Origin: Streptomyces sp. TRM68367
GTDB taxonomy: Bacteria > Actinomycetota > Actinomycetes > Streptomycetales > Streptomycetaceae
Assembly: GCF_014495685.1 (NCBI RefSeq)
Contig: NZ_JACTVI010000016.1
Location: 60,487-124,486, forward strand
Direction: 5' to 3'
Length of the DNA stretch: 64,000 nt
The notes under the pieces were generated by a model. The model worked only from the letters and a program-made list of their open reading frames with translations. It did no database searches and was not told where the DNA came from. Positions 36,798-45,661 of this stretch are shown here, one piece after another; the first letter of the stretch is position 1, and each line of letters begins with the position of its first letter. Made by a program: the position numbers and the translations under genes.

Positions 36798-38149
36798 CAG
36801 ACGTCCCCCGAGCGGGCCGTGCGGAACCCGGAGAAGATCTGCCGCCGGATCGGGTAGTCCCAGTTGCGGAACGTGCCCCGGCAGGCCACCGGCGCCACGG
36901 CGAACGAACCGCCGCGCAGCACCTTGTACTCCGGCCCGAAGAAGACCTCCGAGTACTCCTTGTACGGGAACGCCCGGAACCCCGGGTACGGCAGGAAGTC
37001 GCTCGCCGTCCACTCCCACACGTCGCCGATCAACTGCCGCACGCCCAGCGGCGACTCACCGGCCGGATAGCTCCCGGCGGGCGCCGGCCGCAGGTGGCGC
37101 TGGCCGAGGTTGGCGTGCTCGGGAGCCGGGTCGGCGTCGCCCCACGGGTAGCGCATCGGGCGGTCGCCGGCCGGGTCGTGGCGGGCCGCCTTCTCCCACT
37201 CGGCCTCGGTGGGCAGCCGCCGCCCGGCCCATCGGGCATAGGCGTCGGCCTCGTACCAGCTCACGTGCACCACCGGCTCGTCGGCCGGTACGACCTCGGT
37301 GACGCCGAAGCGGCGCCGCAGCCACTGCTTCCCGTCCCGGTGCCAGAACAGCGGGGCGGTGACGGAGTGCTGCCGGATGTGCGCCCAGCCGTCCGGTGCC
37401 CACCAGCGCGGGTCGTCGTAGCCGCCGTCCTCGATGAACGCCTGGTAGGCGCCGCTCGTCACCGGGACCGTGTCGATGTAGAACGGTGCCACCTCGCGCC
37501 GGTGCGCCGGGCGTTCGTTGTCGAGCGCCCACGGCTCGTCCGAGGTGCCCATCGTGAACGGGCCGCCGGGGACGAGGACTTCGGCCGGGCCGGCGAACAG
37601 CGGCACCGGCTCCGGTTCCGGGGCGGTCAGGGCCCGTGGGCCCTTGCGGAGCTGATGGGTGATCAGCATCGTCTCGTCGTGCTGCTGTTCGTGCTGGGCG
37701 ATCATTCCGAAGGCGAAGCCCGCCTCCGTCAGCCGCGTCCCGTGGAACGCGGTGCTCTCCAGCACGTCCAGCGCCCGGCCGCGCACGTCGGCCGCGTACG
37801 TGCGGGCCTCGGCGGGCGACAGCAGGGGCAGCTTCGGCCGCTCGGTGCGCGGGTGCTCGAAGGCGTCGTACAGGCTGTCGATCTCGGGCCGGATCGCCTC
37901 CTGCCCGGCGACGGCCCGCAGCAGCCACTGCTCCTCCTGGTTGCCGATGTGCGCGAGGTCCCACACCAGCGGCGACATCAGCGGCGAGTGCTGCGCGGTC
38001 AGGTCGGGGTCCTCGACGCACGAGGTGAGCAGGGTGGTGCGGTCGCGGGCGGTGGTGAGCGTGCTCAGCGCGCGCTCGCGCAGGGCGTCGGCGTCGGGGG
38101 CGGGATCCGCCGTGAGAGCGGCATCGGTGTCGGGGGCGGGATCGGTCAT
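36797..38149 (-). CDS. egtB: Hercynine oxygenase (sulfoxide synthase)
   Basis: A 450-residue non-haem iron enzyme coupling hercynine to gamma-glutamylcysteine with O2. An N-terminal DinB-like helical domain carries VWDLAHIGNQEEQWLL (about 65) and the iron ligands AQHEQQHDETM (HxxxHxE, about 155); a C-terminal FGE-sulfatase-type lectin domain runs from VPGGPFTMGTSDEPW to VLRGGSFAVAPVACRGTFRN. The ATG overlaps the egtA stop as ATGA. The first 20 residues are an Ala/Asp-rich tail. Complete by length and ligands. Confidence 0.96.
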   Translation of the reverse strand: MTDPAPDTDAALTADPAPDADALRERALSTLTTARDRTTLLTSCVEDPDLTAQHSPLMSPLVWDLAHIGNQEEQWLLRAVAGQEAIRPEIDSLYDAFEHPRTERPKLPLLSPAEARTYAADVRGRALDVLESTAFHGTRLTEAGFAFGMIAQHEQQHDETMLITHQLRKGPRALTAPEPEPVPLFAGPAEVLVPGGPFTMGTSDEPWALDNERPAHRREVAPFYIDTVPVTSGAYQAFIEDGGYDDPRWWAPDGWAHIRQHSVTAPLFWHRDGKQWLRRRFGVTEVVPADEPVVHVSWYEADAYARWAGRRLPTEAEWEKAARHDPAGDRPMRYPWGDADPAPEHANLGQRHLRPAPAGSYPAGESPLGVRQLIGDVWEWTASDFLPYPGFRAFPYKEYSEVFFGPEYKVLRGGSFAVAPVACRGTFRNWDYPIRRQIFSGFRTARSGDV

Positions 38150-39609
38150 GGGCGGCTGTCCTTCCCGTGCAGGTGCGTCCCGCCGGGGTGCTTTCCGGGG
38201 GCGTGCGTTCCGTCGGCATGTGTGCCAGGCGTGTGCTGTGCGCGGGCGTCCGGTCCGGGGGTGTGCTGTGTGCCGGCGTCCGGTCCCGGGACGTGCTGTC
38301 GGCCGGCGTATGCGCCGGAGGCGCTGCGGTCCGTGCCGCTGAGGCCGTCGAGCAGGTCGTCGGCGGGGCAGCGGCCCCGGGTGACGTAGCCGTCCAGGTA
38401 CGCCGCGACGGCGTCGGTGACCTCGGCGGTGGCGCCGAGCCGGGGCAGGGCCCCGAGCGCCGCCGTGAAACAGGTGACGGCGATCTCGTGCAGCTCGGGG
38501 TCGGTCAGACCGCGCCGGGCCGCGTCGATCCACAGCGGATTGTGCGGCGCGGGCAGCGACAGGGCCCGCTCGGACAGGGGTTTGACGCACCGGTAGGCGG
38601 TCTCCGCGGCCTCCGGGTCGTCGAACAGGGCCGTCGCGACGGCGAGCGGAACGATCCAGCCGTCGTCTCCGGGCTGTGCGTCGATCATGCGCAGTTCAAG
38701 GTGGCCGCGCGGTCTGACCGGCGGGAACAGCGTCGTGAGGTGGTAGCCGAGGTCCTCCTGGGTGGGCGGTCTCGGCCTGCCGTGCCGGGTCCACTCCCGG
38801 AAGGTCAGCCCCTCCGGGACGTCCCAAGGCCCGCCGTCCTGCCGTACGCACATCACCGGGGTGTCCAGCACGTGCCGGGCCCAGGCACCGCGCGGATCCG
38901 CGTCCAGCGGGGGCCCGCCGGCCCGTTCGGCGCCGATCTGGGTCCACCGCAGCTGCCGGGTGGACAGCCAACCGGTCGGCTCCCGGCCCGCGAGCGGCGA
39001 GTTGGCGAACGCGGCCACCAGGACCGCGCCCAGGTGGTGGGCCAGCCACCAGCGCCGTACGTGACCGAGGGTGCCGGGCTCCTCGTACCCGGCGTCCAGG
39101 CACACCTGGACCGAGGCGGAGCTGCACATCATGGCGCGGCCGGCTGGTCCGGTGCGGTCCAGGCAGGTCTCCAGGGCGTCGTAGCGCGGTTCGCGCAGGA
39201 ACCGGCGGGGAGCGTGCCAGGGATCGTGGCCGATGCCGACGAGGGCGAGTTCGTGCTCGCGCAGCAGGGTGCGGGCGGCGTCGAGGTCGGCGGAGACGGT
39301 ACCGATGCACTCCATCAGCGAGGCGGCGGGCGGCGAGCTGAGCTCCAGCTGGCCGCCGGGTTCGACGGTGAGCGCCGACCTCAGGGGCAGGGTCCGCAGT
39401 GCGGCGTAGGCCGCTTCGAGTCTCTCGGGTGTGACGGGGAGCTGCGGGCGACGCAGCTCGTGGACGAGCCATTCCACTTCTACCCCGAGGCGCCGGGGCG
39501 GGCCGGTCTTGAAGCAGATGCCGCGGACCAGGGCCTCGACCTCCGCTTCGGTGACGGCGGTGAGTGGCTCCGTACAGTCACTCACCGCATCGGATGACGC
39601 TTCGGACAT
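38146..39609 (-). CDS. egtA: Glutamate-cysteine ligase of ergothioneine synthesis, with His-rich tail
   Basis: A 487-residue ATP-dependent ligase making gamma-glutamylcysteine. The core includes RRLGVEVEWLVHELRRPQLP (about 48), TVEPGGQLELSSPPAASL (about 92), MMCSSASVQVCLDAGYEEPG (about 165) and HLELRMIDAQPGDDGWIVPL (about 310). ATG 39609 has AGGAGG eight bases upstream. The last 60 residues form an unusual low-complexity tail of repeated H-T-P-G-P-D-A and T-H-A-D-G-T-H-A-P-G-K-H patterns, not part of the normal enzyme. First gene of the egtABCD operon; egtE is not adjacent. Confidence 0.94.
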   Translation of the reverse strand: MSEASSDAVSDCTEPLTAVTEAEVEALVRGICFKTGPPRRLGVEVEWLVHELRRPQLPVTPERLEAAYAALRTLPLRSALTVEPGGQLELSSPPAASLMECIGTVSADLDAARTLLREHELALVGIGHDPWHAPRRFLREPRYDALETCLDRTGPAGRAMMCSSASVQVCLDAGYEEPGTLGHVRRWWLAHHLGAVLVAAFANSPLAGREPTGWLSTRQLRWTQIGAERAGGPPLDADPRGAWARHVLDTPVMCVRQDGGPWDVPEGLTFREWTRHGRPRPPTQEDLGYHLTTLFPPVRPRGHLELRMIDAQPGDDGWIVPLAVATALFDDPEAAETAYRCVKPLSERALSLPAPHNPLWIDAARRGLTDPELHEIAVTCFTAALGALPRLGATAEVTDAVAAYLDGYVTRGRCPADDLLDGLSGTDRSASGAYAGRQHVPGPDAGTQHTPGPDARAQHTPGTHADGTHAPGKHPGGTHLHGKDSRP

Positions 39610-39848
39610 GTCGGGATCCTCCTGAGATTCCACCATGTCGCCGGCCCGGGATCGGTGGTCCGGGTCGGCACACTCGTCCCACCCAAGACCACTCGTGTCG
39701 ATTCGCACAAGGGTGCGTACCGGGATGTTCCGCCTCGGTAATCTCCGCTTTCTGCTCGTTGGCGGGGGCTTCTCCTGGGGTTTCCGGGGTTTCCCGGGGC
39801 CGGGAAACTCTGTTGCGCAATATGACCAGGATCGCTCACGATGCGTTC

Positions 39849-39911
39849 ATGAGCACGACGGGGGAGGCCGCGCCGGGCGTGGCCGAGGCGCTTACGGGGG
39901 TGGCGCCATGA
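39849..39911 (+). CDS. Possible short leader ORF coupled to the PARG-like gene
   Basis: ATG 39849 gives MSTTGEAAPGVAEALTGVAP (20 residues) with its stop overlapping the ATG of the PARG-like gene as ATGA. Codon use is plausible but there is no clear ribosome site and no family. It may be a coupled upstream peptide, the mistranslated end of a longer gene now lost, or chance. Confidence 0.3.
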   Translation: MSTTGEAAPGVAEALTGVAP

Positions 39912-40765
39912 GCGCACGCCTGCGCGCCGTCGCACGGGAGACGGAAGAGATCGTGGCGGCGGGGTCCTACCGCGCCGCCGACGGTCGCGAGGTACCGATC
40001 GCGGCGGCCGTTGCGGCTGCCCGGGACGGTACGCGGATGTACGGGCCGGAACCGGTGCGGGTGCCGTCGGCCGCCCCGGTCGAGACATCGGTCGAGGCCA
40101 CAGGGGGTCCGGTGGAGACGTCGGTCGAGGTCACGGGGGAGAGCAGCCTGGAGGCCGCCCGGCGCCTCGGTGGCGGGACGGCCGTCCTGAACTTCGCCTC
40201 GGCCCGTAATCCGGGCGGCGGGTATCTGAACGGAGCCCAGGCCCAGGAGGAGGCCCTGTGCCGCGCCTCCGCGCTGTACACGTGCCTGTTGCGGGCGAGC
40301 GGGTTCTACGACCACCACCGCGCCCACCGCGACCCCTTCTATACGGACCGTGTCATCCACTCACCGGCCGTTCCCGTCCTCCGCGACGACCGCGGTCACC
40401 TGCTGGACGAGCCGTACACCACCGGATTCCTGACCGCGGCCGCGCCGAACGCGGGCGTGATCCTGAGCCGGACGCCGGAGCGCGCCGCCGAGCTGCCCCG
40501 GGCGCTGGCCGTGCGCGCCGAGCGCGTCCTGGAGACCGCCGCTGCCCACGGCTACCGGCGGCTGGTGCTGGGCGCCTGGGGCTGCGGTGTGTTCCGCAAC
40601 GACCCGGCGCAGGTGGCGGGCGCGTTCCGGACGTTGCTCGGGCCGGGCGGGCGGTTCGCCGGGGTCTTCGAGCAGGTGGTGTTCGGGATCCTGGACCGCA
40701 CGCCGGGCACGGTGATCCGGGAGGCTTTCGTACGGGCGTTCCCGCAGCGGGAGCTGCTGCGGTGA
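39908..40765 (+). CDS. Microbial-type poly(ADP-ribose) glycohydrolase-like protein (TIGR02452)
   Basis: A 285-residue macrodomain-related protein. The PARG signature is complete: NFASARNPGGGYLNGAQAQE followed by EALCRASALY (GGG, seven residues, QEE; about residues 97-122). Later GAWGCGVFRNDP (about 220) is the usual phosphate-loop end. Such enzymes remove ADP-ribose from proteins or nucleic acids. Between residues 55 and 80 there is an insertion with a near-exact duplicate (PVETSVEATGGPVETSVEVT). ATG 39908 starts MSARLRAVAR. It is followed, convergent, by a MazF-like toxin gene. Confidence 0.9.
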   Translation: MSARLRAVARETEEIVAAGSYRAADGREVPIAAAVAAARDGTRMYGPEPVRVPSAAPVETSVEATGGPVETSVEVTGESSLEAARRLGGGTAVLNFASARNPGGGYLNGAQAQEEALCRASALYTCLLRASGFYDHHRAHRDPFYTDRVIHSPAVPVLRDDRGHLLDEPYTTGFLTAAAPNAGVILSRTPERAAELPRALAVRAERVLETAAAHGYRRLVLGAWGCGVFRNDPAQVAGAFRTLLGPGGRFAGVFEQVVFGILDRTPGTVIREAFVRAFPQRELLR

Positions 40766-40783
40766 ACCCCGTTGGGGTGCGCG

Positions 40784-41230
40784 TCAGTTCCAGCTGTACC
40801 GCTCCCGCAGCCGGTGCCGGACGAGGTTGAACCGCATCCGGTCCAGGGCGCACGCCTCCCGGCGCATGCCGTCCTCGTGCAGCCGCAGGATCCGGTCCAC
40901 GTCGACCCACGACTCCCGCCCCGACCGGTCCCACGGCCCGCTGCCGATCGGGACCCACTCGCGCCGCCCGTCGTGCCGCTTGCTGGTCAGCTGCACGGCG
41001 AGCACGGTGCCGGCGGCCTCGCGGGCGACGACGAGCACCGGGCGGTCCTTGCCCCGGCCGTCGTTCTCCTCATACGGCACCCAGGTCCAGACGATCTCCC
41101 CGGGATCGGGGTCGCCGTCGTGCGCCGGCGCGTACTCGGTGCGCACCGGGCCGACTTCGCGGGGGTCGGCCTCGGTGGTCGCGGAGGGGCCGTGGCGGCC
41201 GGGGACGTTCTCATCGGTAAACGCAGTCAC
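40784..41230 (-). CDS. PemK/MazF-like protein
   Basis: A 148-residue protein whose central part GEIVWTWVPYEENDGRGKDR followed by PVLVVAREAAGTVLAVQLTS matches the PemK/MazF endoribonuclease or DNA-binding fold (PF02452), with an N-terminal polar extension of about 45 residues. The usual toxin entry GDIVWVDFP is diverged. No antitoxin gene is adjacent, so it may be a solitary family member rather than a toxin module. The start is GTG 41230 with a weak ribosome site. It is convergent with the PARG-like gene, 18 bases apart. Confidence 0.78.
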   Translation of the reverse strand: MTAFTDENVPGRHGPSATTEADPREVGPVRTEYAPAHDGDPDPGEIVWTWVPYEENDGRGKDRPVLVVAREAAGTVLAVQLTSKRHDGRREWVPIGSGPWDRSGRESWVDVDRILRLHEDGMRREACALDRMRFNLVRHRLRERYSWN

Positions 41231-41307
41231 AGGCGTACCGTACGGGACGTTCGGCGCGAGCCTCCGCGGGGGCCGAAGCCGGTTACGCGCGCGGGGGTCG
41301 AACCCGG

Positions 41308-42735
41308 TTACGCGGCAGGGGAGCCGGAGACGAGCTGCTCCGCCGGCCACACCTCGTGCCAGCGCAGCTCGGCCTCCAGCTGTGCCGCCAGCTGGATCAA
41401 CAGGGGCTCGCTGCCCGCCGGTCCGAGCAACTGCGCGCCGACGGGCAGACCGCCGTCGACGAATCCGGCGGGGACGTTGACGCCGGGCCAGCCCAGCACG
41501 TTCCACGGCCAGGCGTACGGGCAGGCGGCGATCATCGCGCGGTCGGTGGCGACGCCGCTGAGGCCCAGCAGGGCGCCGATGCGCGGCGGGGGATCGGCCG
41601 TGGTCGGCGCGAGGACGACGTCGTACGACGTGAACAACGTGCCGATACGGCGGTGCAGGACCGCCTCCGCGCGCCGGGCCGCCCGCAGCGGAGCCCCCTC
41701 CAGCAGCCGCCCGAGCCGGGCCGTGTCCCGGGTGCGCCGGTCCAGGAGTTCGGGGAAGGGCGTCTCCCGTACGCGCTCGGCGATGCCGACCGTGGCGCGC
41801 GGCACGAAGGCCAGCCCGATCTGCCCGTACGGCGGGTCGGCCTCCTCCACGGTGTGCCCCAACGCGGCGATTCTGTCGGCGAGTTCGACGACCCGGGTAC
41901 GGACCTCCGGCCGCAGTCGCGCGGGCACGGCGGTGAACGGCGGCTTCAGGGAGAGCGCGATCCGCAGCCGCCCGGGGTCGCGGCCGACGGCCTCGCAGGC
42001 GTGGACGGCCGGCGGCTGATGGGGGTCGCCGGCGTGGTTGCCGCTCGCCGCGTCCAGCAGCAGGGCCGCGTCGGCGACCGTGCGGGCCAGGGTGCCGTTG
42101 ACGGTGATGCCCTGGAACGACTCGCCGCGCGGCCAGGTGGAGATGCGGCCGCGCTGCGGCTTGATGCCGATCAGGTGGGTCCAGGCGGCCGGGATCCGCA
42201 CCGATCCGGCGCCGTCCGAGCCGAGCGCGGCCGGGACGAGACCGGCGGCGACCGCGGCTGCCGAGCCGCCGGACGAGCCGCCCGGTGTGTGCTCCGTACT
42301 CCACGGGTTGCGGGTCGCGCCGAACGCCGGCCCCTCGGTGAACGGCCACTGCCCGAACTCGCAGGTGTTGGTCTTGCCGACGATCACCGCCCCCGCCGCG
42401 CGCAGTCGCAGTACCGCCTCGCCGTCCTCCGCGACCGGCGGGAACTCCCCCCGGCAGCCGAACGCGGTCGGCTCGCCGGCCACGTCCATGTCGTCCTTCA
42501 CGGCGACGGGCACGCCCAGGAGGGGCTGGTGCAGGCCGCCGTTCGCGAGCTGCTCGTCCGCGGCGTCGGCCTCGGCGAGCGCGGCTTCGGCCCGTACGAC
42601 ACGGAAGGCGTTGAGCGTGCCCTGCGTCGCCTCGATCCGGGTCAGGGCCTGTTCCACGAGCGCCCGGGACGTCACCTCTCCGGCGGCCAGCGCGCGGGCG
42701 GACTCCGCGAGGCCTGCGGAACGGTCGAGCGTCAT
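41308..42735 (-). CDS. Amidase (amidase signature family)
   Basis: A 475-residue serine amidase hydrolysing amides or related bonds. The Ser-cisSer-Lys triad is visible: Lys in PVAVKDDMDVAG (about 80), the glycine/serine loop NPWSTEHTPGGSSGGSAAAV (about 145) and catalytic Ser in ALGSDGAGSVRIPA (about 170). The C terminus NVPAGFVDGGLPVGAQLLGP is typical of the family. ATG 42735 begins MTLDRSAGLAE. It is a single gene; substrate cannot be predicted (candidates include nitrile-derived amides, acylated amines or 6-aminohexanoate-type compounds). Confidence 0.92.
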   Translation of the reverse strand: MTLDRSAGLAESARALAAGEVTSRALVEQALTRIEATQGTLNAFRVVRAEAALAEADAADEQLANGGLHQPLLGVPVAVKDDMDVAGEPTAFGCRGEFPPVAEDGEAVLRLRAAGAVIVGKTNTCEFGQWPFTEGPAFGATRNPWSTEHTPGGSSGGSAAAVAAGLVPAALGSDGAGSVRIPAAWTHLIGIKPQRGRISTWPRGESFQGITVNGTLARTVADAALLLDAASGNHAGDPHQPPAVHACEAVGRDPGRLRIALSLKPPFTAVPARLRPEVRTRVVELADRIAALGHTVEEADPPYGQIGLAFVPRATVGIAERVRETPFPELLDRRTRDTARLGRLLEGAPLRAARRAEAVLHRRIGTLFTSYDVVLAPTTADPPPRIGALLGLSGVATDRAMIAACPYAWPWNVLGWPGVNVPAGFVDGGLPVGAQLLGPAGSEPLLIQLAAQLEAELRWHEVWPAEQLVSGSPAA

Positions 42736-42974
42736 ACGGACACCTCCGGGAGCGCGTTGTCTACCGAACGGTAACGTCCTGGGGCGCGCGGAGGAACGCT
42801 CGCGGCGGGACCGGACGGTCACGCGCGACGTCCCTGGTGGTCACAGCGTTGGCCACAGAGCACAGCGGTTCGTGCTCAAACCATTGACGGACCCCTGCCT
42901 CGCCCTTACTTTCTGATCGAATTTCCGAACTTCGTTCGAAATATCGAACTCGCTTGAGTAGAGGGAGAGTCGCC

Positions 42975-44366
42975 GTGACACCACGCACCTCCGCCGCACC
43001 GTCCCGCCGTGCGCTGCTGCGCGCGCTGGCCGCCCTGCCCGCCTCCGTCGTGCTGCTGGGCGAAGCCCCGGGACTGCTCGGCGCCGCGCTGGCCGCCGCC
43101 CCGCCGAGCGGCTCCGCCACCCGGTACACCATCGTGCCGTTCCTCAACAGCACCGACGGTACGGTGAACGTCTACCAGTCCGACGACGCCACCGACTTCC
43201 GCCTGCTGAAGTCCTCCGCGTACACGCCGCCCAGCAACCGGATCCGTGACGCGAGCATTCTCAGACACACGGACGGCTACTACTACATCGTCTACACGAC
43301 CCACACCTGGCAGGACACCAGCACGACCATCGGCTTCGCGCGCAGCTCCGACCGCGTCAACTGGACGTTCCTGTACGACTACCCGGTCCCGATCGCGAAC
43401 CTGTCCCGTGCCTGGGCGCCCGAGTGGTTCGTCGACAGCGACGGCAGCGTGAACGTCATCGTGTCCTGCTCCACCGCCAACGACCAGTGGATCTTCACCC
43501 CGTACCGGCTCAGAGCCACCAACTCCGCGCTGACGGCGTGGAGTTCAGCGGTCGCCCTGTCCGGCATCGGCGCCAACCACATCGACACGTACATCGTGAA
43601 GCTCGGCTCCACCTACCATGCCTTCACAAAGAACGAGACGACCAAGTACATCGAGTACGCGACAGCCACGAACCTCACCGGCCCGTACACGATCCGCAGG
43701 ACCGGCGACTGGGCGGGCTGGGGCAGCTACCGCGAGGGCCCGGCGCTGGTGCAGCTCGACAACGGCAGCTGGCGGATCTTCTTCGACGGCTACGGCGACG
43801 GCAGCTACTACCACAGCGACAGCCACGACACCTTCGCCACCTGGTCGGCACCGGCCAGACTGCCCGGGATCTCCGGCACGGCCCGCCACTTCACGGTCGT
43901 GAAGGAGACGGTCTCGGGCGGCCCCGCCCTCGCGAAGAACGTCAGACGCTCCCTCCGGTCGGCCAACTTCCCCACCCGCTACTGGCAGGTGCAGTCCTCG
44001 CTTCTCAACCTCCCCGTGGTGAGCGGCTCCAGCACCACGGCGGAGAAGCAGGCCTCCTCCTTCACGGTCGTCCCCGGCCTGGCCGACGCGAACGCCTACT
44101 CCTTCCGCGACGGCGCCGGCAACTACCTGCGCCACTGGGACTTCCGCGCCCGCTTCGACGCGAACGACGGCTCGTCGACGTTCGCCAAGGACGCCACGTT
44201 CATCGCCCGCACCGGCACGGCGGCCGGCTCGATCCGCTTCGAGTCGTACAACTACCCCGGCGACTACCTGCGCCACTACAGCTACCAGCTCCGCGTGGAA
44301 CGCGCCGACGGCACGGACCTGTTCCGGCAGGACAGTTCGTTCGTGCCGGTGACGGCCTGGGACTGA
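42975..44366 (+). CDS. Secreted GH43-like arabinan/xylan hydrolase with AbfB domain
   Basis: A 463-residue exported enzyme. A twin-arginine-like signal (SRRALLRALAALPASVVLLG) lies in residues 9-35. The five-bladed propeller shows NRIRDASILRHTDGYYYIVY (catalytic Asp, about 88), AWAPEWFVDSDG (about 145), NHIDTYIVKLGSTYHAFTKN and YREGPALVQLDNGSWRIFFD (catalytic Glu, about 255). From about residue 320 an arabinose-binding AbfB (CBM42) domain follows: SLRSANFPTRYWQVQ, SFRDGAGNYLRHWDFRARFD and NYPGDYLRHYSYQLRVE. GTG 42975 follows GGGAGAG. It probably trims arabinofuranosyl side chains of plant polysaccharide. Stand-alone. Confidence 0.9.
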   Translation: MTPRTSAAPSRRALLRALAALPASVVLLGEAPGLLGAALAAAPPSGSATRYTIVPFLNSTDGTVNVYQSDDATDFRLLKSSAYTPPSNRIRDASILRHTDGYYYIVYTTHTWQDTSTTIGFARSSDRVNWTFLYDYPVPIANLSRAWAPEWFVDSDGSVNVIVSCSTANDQWIFTPYRLRATNSALTAWSSAVALSGIGANHIDTYIVKLGSTYHAFTKNETTKYIEYATATNLTGPYTIRRTGDWAGWGSYREGPALVQLDNGSWRIFFDGYGDGSYYHSDSHDTFATWSAPARLPGISGTARHFTVVKETVSGGPALAKNVRRSLRSANFPTRYWQVQSSLLNLPVVSGSSTTAEKQASSFTVVPGLADANAYSFRDGAGNYLRHWDFRARFDANDGSSTFAKDATFIARTGTAAGSIRFESYNYPGDYLRHYSYQLRVERADGTDLFRQDSSFVPVTAWD

Positions 44367-44609
44367 GCTGGGGGCTTGCTGGCGGGGCTCCCTGCCACCA
44401 TCGGCCGCTTGAAGCCAGGGCCCGCATGCTCGACGCCCGTCACCGGGAACTGCATCAGCGCCCTGCGTCAGCTGAAACGCTCCGGAAGGCACATCGACAG
44501 CGTGATGAAGTGGAAGCGACGGGGCAGGCGTCCCGGGTGGCGCTGGACAAGCAGCCACTGCTGCGCGGGCAGCAGCGGTCCCGCTGCGGTGGCGCCTGAG
44601 GCCCGTGGA

Positions 44610-45305
44610 TCAGGCCTCCACGGCCCCCAGTTGCCGCAGCAGCCCGAGATCGTCCCAGTTCCACCAGCTCTCGGCGATCTTGCCGCCCTCGCAGCGGAAC
44701 GTGGCGTGCCCGGTTCCGGCGATGTCCCGGTTGGTGGCCTCCATCCCCTGGTAGCTGCCGGTGTGCCGGCCTTGGAAGGTGATCCGGCAGGTCACCAGGT
44801 CTCCCTCGGCGATCATGCTCTCCAGCGTGAGCCGGGGGCTGAAGGCGTTGATGATCTCGCCGTTCTCCCGTTTGGCCTGGGCCAGGTCCACGTCGTAGGA
44901 GGACAGAGCGGGGTCGTGCTCTCGGTAGTTGCCGGTGCACAGTTCGTCGGCGAGGTCGAGGTTCTTGGCGTTGATGACCTCGTCGAAGAAGCGGCGAACG
45001 ACCATCTTGTTGAGTTGTTCGTCCCGTACGACGTCGAGATCAGTGAAGGCGGGCGTCTCGTCGCAGGCGGCGACCAGTTCCTCGAAGATGCGGTTGGTCT
45101 CGGGGAGGTTGGAGTTCTTCACCGCCTCCTCGTACGACGGGAACTCCACGATCTCGACGACATGTGTCGAGTCCGCACGGTCCCGCCCGACGATCGAGTG
45201 CGTGGCGGTCCGCTTGCCCTGTGTCGCCTCCACCCAGTTGTCCATCAGCCGGTTGAGCTGGTCGACATTCCTGGTCTTGCAGTCGATGAGCTGAACGAAG
45301 GTCAT
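44610..45305 (-). CDS. SnoaL-like ester cyclase domain protein with N-terminal ABM-like domain
   Basis: A 231-residue protein with two small alpha+beta domains: an antibiotic-biosynthesis-monooxygenase-like N terminus (residues 1-95; MTFVQLIDCKTRNVDQLNRL, HSIVGRDRADSTHVVEIVEF) and a SnoaL-type cone fold (about 100-228; VVRRFFDEVINAKNLDLADE, ITFQGRHTGSYQGMEATNRD). Members serve in polyketide ring closure or as isomerases, but many are uncharacterised. ATG 45305 has GGGAGGGG. An inverted repeat in the promoter (45333-45358) suggests repression by a dedicated regulator that is not adjacent. Confidence 0.85.
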   Translation of the reverse strand: MTFVQLIDCKTRNVDQLNRLMDNWVEATQGKRTATHSIVGRDRADSTHVVEIVEFPSYEEAVKNSNLPETNRIFEELVAACDETPAFTDLDVVRDEQLNKMVVRRFFDEVINAKNLDLADELCTGNYREHDPALSSYDVDLAQAKRENGEIINAFSPRLTLESMIAEGDLVTCRITFQGRHTGSYQGMEATNRDIAGTGHATFRCEGGKIAESWWNWDDLGLLRQLGAVEA

Positions 45306-45332
45306 GATCCCCTCCCGCACGATGAGCGGCTA

Positions 45333-45358
45333 ATATAGCGAGCTATTTCAGGCTATAT
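45333..45358. promoter_or_regulatory. Inverted repeat operator upstream of the SnoaL-like gene
   Basis: ATATAGC at 45333-45339 pairs with GCTATAT at 45352-45358 (7-bp arms, 12-base spacer); the spacer contains another GCTAT. It lies 28-53 bases upstream of the ATG at 45305 on the minus strand, where the promoter should be. AT-rich palindromes of this kind are typical binding sites for TetR or MarR-type repressors. Confidence 0.6.
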
Positions 45359-45661
45359 CGGACCTTTCGTTCTTGCCTGGTGAAGGTGCGGGGCCGTGAA
45401 CGAGGAACCGCCCTGCTTGCCGAAGATGCTGTTCGCGCCGCTCGCCGAGGTTTCGTGACGTCGGTCGACATCAGCGGCGAGAGATACGTGTCGAGGCACG
45501 CAGCGCGACCGATGCTGCATGGCCATGAGAAGGTCCAAGGAGCGGGGCGGCGAACAGGTTCGTGGTGCCGTGCCGGACGTAGTCGTGGCCAACTTGGTAT
45601 GGTGCGCAGGTTCACCGCTTGAGATTTGTGGCAGCGCTCAAGGGAGAGGGGCCAGGCGGCG
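45359..45661. other. Intergenic region between SnoaL-like and phosphotransferase genes
   Basis: About 300 bases of lower GC content. Short open frames of 60-120 codons exist on both strands but show no family features or ribosome sites. It must hold the promoters of the two divergent genes. TTGGTATGGTGCG near 45594 is a possible promoter element for the plus-strand gene; nothing else is supported. Confidence 0.45.

Noticed and set aside
45380..45622. 80-codon plus-strand frame before the phosphotransferase gene
   Set aside because: No family features and it covers the probable promoter region.
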